DNA from: JBGTLW01 sp041743835
Lineage (GTDB): Bacteria > Planctomycetota > Phycisphaerae > Phycisphaerales > Phycisphaeraceae
Length of the DNA: 10,161 bases
Direction: 5' to 3'
NCBI GenBank assembly: GCA_041743835.1
Contig: JBGTLW010000127.1
Span: 1 to 10,161, forward strand
Below the pieces are notes generated by a model, which saw only the letters and a program-made list of their open reading frames with translations, ran no database searches and was not told the origin of the DNA. The position numbers and the translations under genes are program-made. Shown here piece by piece: positions 6,638-10,161 of this stretch; the stretch's first letter is position 1; every line of letters begins with the position of its first letter.

Positions 6638-6669
6638 ACCGAGCCGCCTCGGGGACGAGGCGGCTCGGT
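6638..6669. repeat. Perfect GC palindrome with GGGA loop
   Basis: A 14-base-pair stem (ACCGAGCCGCCTCG and its complement) closes a GGGA loop, a GNRA-type tetraloop if transcribed from the plus strand. There is no T tract on either side, so it is not a standard intrinsic terminator, though it lies midway between two convergent genes and could stop or stabilise both messages. The left arm is preceded by GCCTTCAC, as in the palindrome at 9291. Confidence 0.85.
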
Positions 6670-6680
6670 TGGCGGGGAAG

Positions 6681-6704
6681 ACCGCTTACTTACGTGCGCG
6701 GCTC
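6681..6704 (-). repeat. GAGCCGCG 24-base repeat, inverted copy E (CACGT subtype)
   Basis: On the minus strand it reads GAGCCGCGCACGTAAG then TAAGCGGT. It is in inverted orientation to copy B and agrees with it at 18 of 24 positions. It ends ten bases from the VWA stop codon and matches the copy at 9363 except for one base. Confidence 0.8.
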
Positions 6705-6714
6705 TGTTGGGTGC

Positions 6715-7926
6715 TTATTCCTCGACGAACTCGTACTGCTTGGCACGCAGTTGCTCGCGGACCGCACCCAGCATCGCTTCGCCGAGGTCGGCCTCACCCG
6801 CTTCAGCCGCGAGCTTCTTGCGCTCGGCTTCGATGTGCAGGTTGCGCTCGGCACTCAGCGCCCTGATCTTCGCCTGCACCGCGGCACGCTCCTCGGCCTG
6901 CTTCTGCACGTACTCGGCCCGCTCCTTCGCATCCATGCCACGCATCGCCTCGGGCAGCTCCTCGTCCTTAAGCTCCGCGAGATCGACCTTCTCAGCCTCC
7001 ACCGCATCGACAAGGTCCCAGTGGTCGTTGCGGTAGTTGGCGCTGGCCTTGCTCGCCACGCGATCCAGCTGCGCTGCGCCCGACACGCCCGCCACCGCCG
7101 CGTCCTGCGCGCTCTGGCGCTCGGCGGCGACTGCCCCGTCTTTGCCGTAGGTCACATACGTCGCGTTGAGTTGGGCGTTGAGCTGCGAGAGCTCTTCATC
7201 CTGCGGGGCCTTGATGTGGACCACGGCCCGCTGCTGGTCGATCGTCATGAACGAACCATCCGCGATGGTCGCGCCGTCCTGCCACATGCCCGATACCCCC
7301 GCCGACTCGTTGCCGCAGTGGATCGTGTTGACGATCACGCCCGCAGCGATCGCTTCCTTGCACGCCTCGCGGTAGTCCACCGGCCCCTGCGTGAAGGGCT
7401 CGTTGCCCGCGATGAAGATCGCCTTGTAATCGCGGTTGGACTTGGTCCAGAGCAGTTCTTTCATGGCGACGTGGATGGCCTGGCCGCAGTACTCCTGCCC
7501 GCCGTTGGTCCGCAGCGCGAAGAGTTCCTCGCTGACTTTGTCGAGGTCGGTGGTGAAGGGCACGACGACGCGCATGAAGCCCTCCTCCCCCGGCAGGCCG
7601 CTGTTGCCGTACTCCATCAGCGCGACTTCGAGGTTGGGCATCCGGCCGTCGTAGCGTGTGCTGGCGAACTGGTTGACGACGGACCACAGATGCGCGCGGG
7701 CCTGATTGATCAGCCCGTTCATGCTGCTGGAGGTGTCCAGCAGCAGCGCGATCTGGATGGTCGCGGCCGGGGCCTTGGCCTGGGCGTCGGTCTTGTCCGC
7801 CGCTTCCGCAGCCGGGGCGGGTACTGGTTCAGCCGCTTGTCGCGGGGCAACCTCGGCAGCAAACACCGAGAAGGCAAAAAGGGCCGCGGCTAGCGTCGTC
7901 GTCAATCGCAGGTGGTCACGTGTCAT
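6715..7926 (-). CDS. Exported von Willebrand factor type A domain protein
   Basis: This 403-residue protein has a signal peptide (hydrophobic core about 10-23, cut near 'FSVFAA') and an Ala/Pro-rich linker to about residue 55. A VWA domain follows (about 57-245). The metal-ion adhesion site is 'DTSSSM' (D64, S66, S68), with T140 in 'LRTNGG' as the likely distal Thr. The usual 'TDG' loop is 'AGNEPFTQG' (173-181), the mark of a widespread VWA subfamily. After about 265 comes a charged, Glu/Ala/Lys-rich region with probable coiled coil (about 330-376). VWA domains bind partner proteins through the metal; no partner gene is adjacent. GGAG six bases before ATG 7926 supports the start. The gene is flanked by repeat-rich gaps: a divergent gap toward prmC and a convergent one toward the HD-GYP gene. 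Confidence 0.92.
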   Translation of the reverse strand: MTRDHLRLTTTLAAALFAFSVFAAEVAPRQAAEPVPAPAAEAADKTDAQAKAPAATIQIALLLDTSSSMNGLINQARAHLWSVVNQFASTRYDGRMPNLEVALMEYGNSGLPGEEGFMRVVVPFTTDLDKVSEELFALRTNGGQEYCGQAIHVAMKELLWTKSNRDYKAIFIAGNEPFTQGPVDYREACKEAIAAGVIVNTIHCGNESAGVSGMWQDGATIADGSFMTIDQQRAVVHIKAPQDEELSQLNAQLNATYVTYGKDGAVAAERQSAQDAAVAGVSGAAQLDRVASKASANYRNDHWDLVDAVEAEKVDLAELKDEELPEAMRGMDAKERAEYVQKQAEERAAVQAKIRALSAERNLHIEAERKKLAAEAGEADLGEAMLGAVREQLRAKQYEFVEE

Positions 7927-7932
7927 GGCAGG

Positions 7933-7936
7933 CTCC
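7933..7936 (-). promoter_or_regulatory. Shine-Dalgarno site of the VWA gene
   Basis: GGAG on the minus strand, six bases before ATG 7926, with near-ideal spacing. Confidence 0.65.
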
Positions 7937-7978
7937 GGGGTTAAAGGGTTTCAATCGCTGTGAACTTAAGCCGTATCA

Positions 7979-8000
7979 GAGCCGCTCGTCCCCGAGGCGG
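7979..8000. repeat. Imperfect palindrome with TCCC loop
   Basis: It begins GAGCCG and folds as CCG-CTCG, loop TCCC, CGAG-g-CGG with one bulged base. It looks like the 6638 palindrome in opposite polarity with one base lost from the left arm. Confidence 0.6.
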
Positions 8001-8022
8001 GGCCGTCTCACGCGGCAAAAAC

Positions 8023-8037
8023 GCGAGCTTTGCTCGC
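8023..8037. repeat. Small perfect hairpin
   Basis: GCGAGC-TTT-GCTCGC: six base pairs with a three-base loop, preceded by a run of five A. Read on the minus strand this is a GC stem followed by a T5 run, so it could weakly terminate minus-strand transcription coming from the prmC side. Confidence 0.5.
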
Positions 8038-8038
8038 C

Positions 8039-8058
8039 CCGTCGCGGGGACGCGACGG
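8039..8058. repeat. Perfect GC palindrome with GGGA loop
   Basis: CCGTCGCG, loop GGGA, CGCGACGG, followed by CTCGG. The loop is identical to that at 6652-6655 but the stem sequence differs and remains fully paired. Confidence 0.75.
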
Positions 8059-8061
8059 CTC

Positions 8062-8094
8062 GGTTGCTGGCATGCCTACAGGACATGCCCAACC
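8062..8094. repeat. Interrupted hairpin
   Basis: GGTTG-ct-GGCATG pairs with CATGCC-CAACC. Inside, CCT can pair with AGG. The stem of up to 14 pairs has two small bulges. It is less GC-extreme than its neighbours and belongs to no other family seen here. Confidence 0.55.
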
Positions 8095-8136
8095 AGACAG
8101 ACGCGCGAGACCGCATCCGGTTCCCGGCTTTTATTG

Positions 8137-8220
8137 CCGCCAAGACGCGGAGGGCGCCAAGAAATCCATTCTTGCGCAACATTCTCATGTCTTGACGTGG
8201 CGTCCTCGGCGCTTTGGCGG
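8137..8220. repeat. Long imperfect inverted repeat of the CGCCAAG type
   Basis: The left arm (8137-8161) begins CCGCCAAG and contains CGCGGAGGGCGCCAAG. The right arm (8191-8220) ends CGGCGCTTTGGCGG. The outer seven bases, CCGCCAA and TTGGCGG, pair perfectly; the inner parts pair imperfectly around a loop of about 29 bases. It lies about 70 bases before prmC and would sit in its leader. Confidence 0.55.
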
Positions 8221-8292
8221 TTATTCACAGCTCTTCTTTCATGCTGCTCGACCCCGGAGCCTCCCGGCCCGCGAGCGCGTACCATGCGGGGC

Positions 8293-9171
8293 ATGGCGGA
8301 AAAGCCCTGGACCACGCAACGGCTGCTCACCTGGACCACCCAGCACTTCGAGCGCAAGGGGATCGACAGCCCGCGCGTGGCCGCGGAGATGCTGCTCGCC
8401 CACGTCCTAAGCTGTAAACGGCTGGAGCTTTACATGGACACAGGCCGACCCGCCAGCGAGCTGGAGCGGGCCGCGTTCCGTGACCTGGTCGAGCGCGCCA
8501 TCGCGCACGAGCCGGTGGATTATCTGGTCGGCCACGCGTCGTTCTTCGCCATGCTTTTCACGGTGAGCCCCGCTGTCCTGATCCCCCGGCCTAGCACCGA
8601 GACGCTGGTCGAGCACATCATCCAGCACGCCAAGCGAACGCCCGGCTTCGGCAAGCCCACCATCATCGACATCGGCACCGGCAGCGGCGCGATCGCCATC
8701 GCGCTGGCGAAGAACCTGCCCGCCGCGCACGTCGTCGCCACAGACATCAGCGCGCCCGCGTTGGAGGTCGCCCGCGCCAACGCCAAGCGGCATGGCGTGT
8801 CGGACCGTGTGGAGTTTTTCCTCGGCGACCTCTATGCCGCGTTTGACAGTCGGCCGGGGCTGCACGCGCATTACCTGGTGAGCAACCCGCCCTACATCCC
8901 CGACCGCGAGTGGGACCACGTCGCGCCCAACGTGAAGGACCACGAACCCACCGGCGCTCTGCGGGGCGGGGTGGATGGTCTGGATGTCATCCGCCCGCTG
9001 ATCGCTGGCGCGATGCCGCGGATGGAACGGCCGGGGCAACTGGTGGTGGAGATCGCGTCGGTGCAGAAGGCCGAGGTTGTGGCGTTGGCGACGGCCGCGG
9101 GCTTCAGCAATGCGCACGTGCTGGCCGACCACGAGGCCCTGCCCCGCGTCCTGGTGGCCGACGCGCGGTAG
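8293..9171 (+). CDS. prmC: Peptide chain release factor N5-glutamine methyltransferase PrmC
   Basis: This 292-residue enzyme transfers a methyl group from S-adenosylmethionine to the Gln of the GGQ motif of release factors RF1 and RF2. The N-terminal helical domain ('PWTTQRLLTWTTQHFERKGIDSPR', about 5-28) binds the release factor. 'IPRPSTETLVE' (97-107) matches the family's IPRPETE with Ser for Glu. The SAM site is 'IDIGTGSG' (125-132), with acidic D151 ending the next strand. The catalytic 'NPPYIP' is at 198-203, and 'EPTGALRGGVDGLD' (218-231) is a further family hallmark. Length is normal. ATG 8284 would add three residues; neither start has a clear Shine-Dalgarno sequence. The frame is open back to 7960, but that part lies in a hairpin-rich gap with no family resemblance. 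No prfA is next to it in this window; it converges on the peptide-binding protein gene. Confidence 0.96.
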   Translation: MAEKPWTTQRLLTWTTQHFERKGIDSPRVAAEMLLAHVLSCKRLELYMDTGRPASELERAAFRDLVERAIAHEPVDYLVGHASFFAMLFTVSPAVLIPRPSTETLVEHIIQHAKRTPGFGKPTIIDIGTGSGAIAIALAKNLPAAHVVATDISAPALEVARANAKRHGVSDRVEFFLGDLYAAFDSRPGLHAHYLVSNPPYIPDREWDHVAPNVKDHEPTGALRGGVDGLDVIRPLIAGAMPRMERPGQLVVEIASVQKAEVVALATAAGFSNAHVLADHEALPRVLVADAR

Positions 9172-9188
9172 AACGGACATGCCTTCAC

Positions 9189-9212
9189 GAGCCGCGACCG
9201 TGAGGGAGCGGG
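9189..9212 (+). repeat. GAGCCGCG 24-base repeat, copy C
   Basis: GAGCCGCGACCGT is followed by GAGGGAGCGGG. It starts 17 bases after the prmC stop and is preceded by GCCTTCAC, the leader also seen before the repeats at 6641, 9232 and 9291. Confidence 0.8.
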
Positions 9213-9231
9213 TGCCCTTGTTGCCTTCAAA

Positions 9232-9255
9232 GAGCCGCGCACGTCAGTAAGCGGT
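9232..9255 (+). repeat. GAGCCGCG 24-base repeat, copy D (CACGT subtype)
   Basis: GAGCCGCGCACGT is followed by CAGTAAGCGGT. It is the direct-orientation version of the repeats at 6681 and 9363. GCCTTCAA precedes it and GCCTTTCTCG follows. That trailing sequence also follows copy B, which places B and D at equivalent sites in two copies of one larger element. Confidence 0.8.
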
Positions 9256-9290
9256 TGCCTTTCTCGGGTGTGGCGATGTTCGCCTTCACG

Positions 9291-9337
9291 GAGCCGCCGC
9301 GTCCCCGCGGCGGACCGCCTCGGGGACGAGGCGGCTC
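9291..9337. repeat. Tandem GC palindromes of opposite loop polarity
   Basis: Two perfect eight-base-pair hairpins stand side by side: CCGCCGCG-TCCC-CGCGGCGG (9294-9313) and CCGCCTCG-GGGA-CGAGGCGG (9315-9334). They are framed by GAG and CTC. The outer arms GAGCCGCC and GGCGGCTC can also pair with each other, giving an alternative large cruciform. The second hairpin has the same inner stem and loop as 6638-6669. Confidence 0.85.
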
Positions 9338-9362
9338 TGATGGGGGGGCACAATTGGGGGGA

Positions 9363-9386
9363 ACCGCTTACTTACGTGTGCGGCTC
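9363..9386 (-). repeat. GAGCCGCG 24-base repeat, inverted copy F (CACGT subtype)
   Basis: On the minus strand it reads GAGCCGCACACGTAAG then TAAGCGGT. It differs from the 6681 copy by one base, and like it stands at the far end of a composite element beside the stop of a minus-strand gene. Confidence 0.8.
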
Positions 9387-9411
9387 TTTGGATAGCGCTT
9401 TCGTTTACGCG

Positions 9412-10161
9412 TCAGTCCTCGTTGCGGACCGGGGCGATGTCTTCGAGCTTGACGCGGGCCCAGGCGTTGAACTCGATGCCCGAGAGTTTTTTGGGGTCCA
9501 CGAGGTAGAGGTTGACGTACTGGTAGAGCAGGGCCATGGGCTGCTCGTCGAGCAGCAGGGCCTCTGCCTCGCGCAGCACCGCGAGCCGTTCCGGGCCACG
9601 GGGCATCTTGTCCGCGCGTTTCACCAGCGCGTCAAACTCGGGGTTGTTCCATCTGCAGTCGTTGTTGCCATCGTCGCTGACCATCTTCTGGAGCCAGGTC
9701 GTCGGGTCGGGGTAGTCGCCGAACCACGAGGCGCGGGCGATGGTGTAGTCCTGCTGCTTGAGCCGGTCCCTGAACAGCGTGACGGGCACGCCTTCGAGCA
9801 GGACATCGAGGCCCAGGTGCTGCTTCCACTGCCGGCGGATCGCCTGTGCGACCTGTTCGTGCTGCGCGCCGGTGTTGTAGAGGATGCTCAGCGCGGGCAG
9901 GCCCTTGCCCTCGGGGTAGCCGGCCTCGGCGAGCAGGGCGCGCGCGGCGTCGGGGTCAAACGTGATGCCGTGCTCCACCGGCGGCTCATAGCCGACCAGA
10001 GCCCCCTCGGGGATGTAGCTCCGCGCGATCGGCTGGCCGATGCCGGTGACGTGGTTGACGATGTCCGCGCGGTCCACCGCCATCGACAAGGCCCGGCGGA
10101 CGCGGCGGTCGTGCAGCGGGTTGGCAGAGCCGTTGTTAAGCGTGGGGCTGCAGTTGAAGTT
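9412..10161 (-). CDS. Oligopeptide/dipeptide ABC transporter substrate-binding protein, 5' part beyond window
   Basis: The last 249 residues of a family 5 extracellular solute-binding protein (OppA/DppA type) are visible. It would capture peptides or similar solutes outside the membrane and hand them to an ABC permease. 'PLHDRRVRRALSMAVDR' near the visible start is the family's conserved 'DxRVRxALxxAIDR' segment. It is followed by 'GYEPPVEHGITFDPDAARALLAEAGYP', 'ASWFGDYPDPTTWLQ' and 'WNNPEFDALV', all in family order. The frame is open to the window edge, so the true start lies outside. An apparent internal TTG or ATG start near 10089 would cut the domain and is rejected. About half of a 500-550-residue protein is missing, including the signal peptide. 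Permease genes, if linked, are outside the window. The stop faces prmC across a repeat-filled gap. Confidence 0.93.
   Translation of the reverse strand, partial: NFNCSPTLNNGSANPLHDRRVRRALSMAVDRADIVNHVTGIGQPIARSYIPEGALVGYEPPVEHGITFDPDAARALLAEAGYPEGKGLPALSILYNTGAQHEQVAQAIRRQWKQHLGLDVLLEGVPVTLFRDRLKQQDYTIARASWFGDYPDPTTWLQKMVSDDGNNDCRWNNPEFDALVKRADKMPRGPERLAVLREAEALLLDEQPMALLYQYVNLYLVDPKKLSGIEFNAWARVKLEDIAPVRNED

Noticed and set aside
6638..6669. Classical intrinsic terminator
   Set aside because: The stem is strong but no T run follows on either strand, so it is reported as a palindrome and possible gene-end element only.
6694..7893. 399-codon plus-strand open frame antisense to the VWA gene
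   Set aside because: The minus strand carries a signal peptide, Shine-Dalgarno site and MIDAS motif; this frame has none of these.
7960..8283. N-terminal extension of prmC
   Set aside because: The extension translates hairpins and repeats; PrmC homologues begin close to 'PWTTQRLL', so 8293 or 8284 is the start.
9189..9386. CRISPR array
   Set aside because: The repeats are of two subtypes, in both orientations, unevenly spaced and with related linkers; no array of direct repeats with unique spacers.

Overview
The window is GC-rich bacterial DNA, most likely from a planctomycete and probably class Phycisphaerae. Three things point there. A membrane protein ends in a 'CPGCRYDLRG...CPECGYDL' zinc ribbon, a common protein tail in that class. 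Secreted 'AGNEPFTQG'-type von Willebrand proteins and WG-repeat proteins are present. Short dispersed GAGCCGCG-type repeats fill the gaps between genes. The assignment rests on recognition, not on a database search.

Layout. 1-2374 holds three minus-strand genes: a GatB/YqeY-domain protein cut by the window start, an exported alpha/beta hydrolase with a helical C-terminal half, and the ribosome-rescue hydrolase arfB. They could be one operon read from about 2374 leftward. 2417-4847 holds two plus-strand genes that diverge from arfB: a polytopic membrane protein with a C-terminal zinc ribbon, ending in a hairpin terminator that overlaps its stop codon, and an exported eight-unit WG-repeat protein. 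4848-5345 is a scar region with the C-terminal remnant of an IS110-type transposase and degenerate repeats. 5346-6542 is an HD-GYP-like signalling protein. It converges on a minus-strand exported VWA protein (6715-7926). 7927-8292 is a 366-base divergent gap packed with hairpins. 8293-9171 is prmC. It converges on a minus-strand oligopeptide-binding protein (9412 to the window end) that is cut by the window.

The genes do not form one evident pathway. arfB and prmC both concern translation termination or rescue but lie far apart and face opposite ways. No defence system, prophage, CRISPR array, rRNA or tRNA was seen. The most unusual signal is non-coding. Both convergent gene pairs are separated by the same composite element: a 24-base GAGCCGCG repeat, a linker, a GC palindrome with a GGGA loop, and a second 24-base repeat in inverted orientation. 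Related pieces occur in the other two long gaps. The palindrome stems differ between copies but stay paired, while the GGGA/TCCC loop is kept. That pattern suggests selection on structure, or mobility as a REP-like element.
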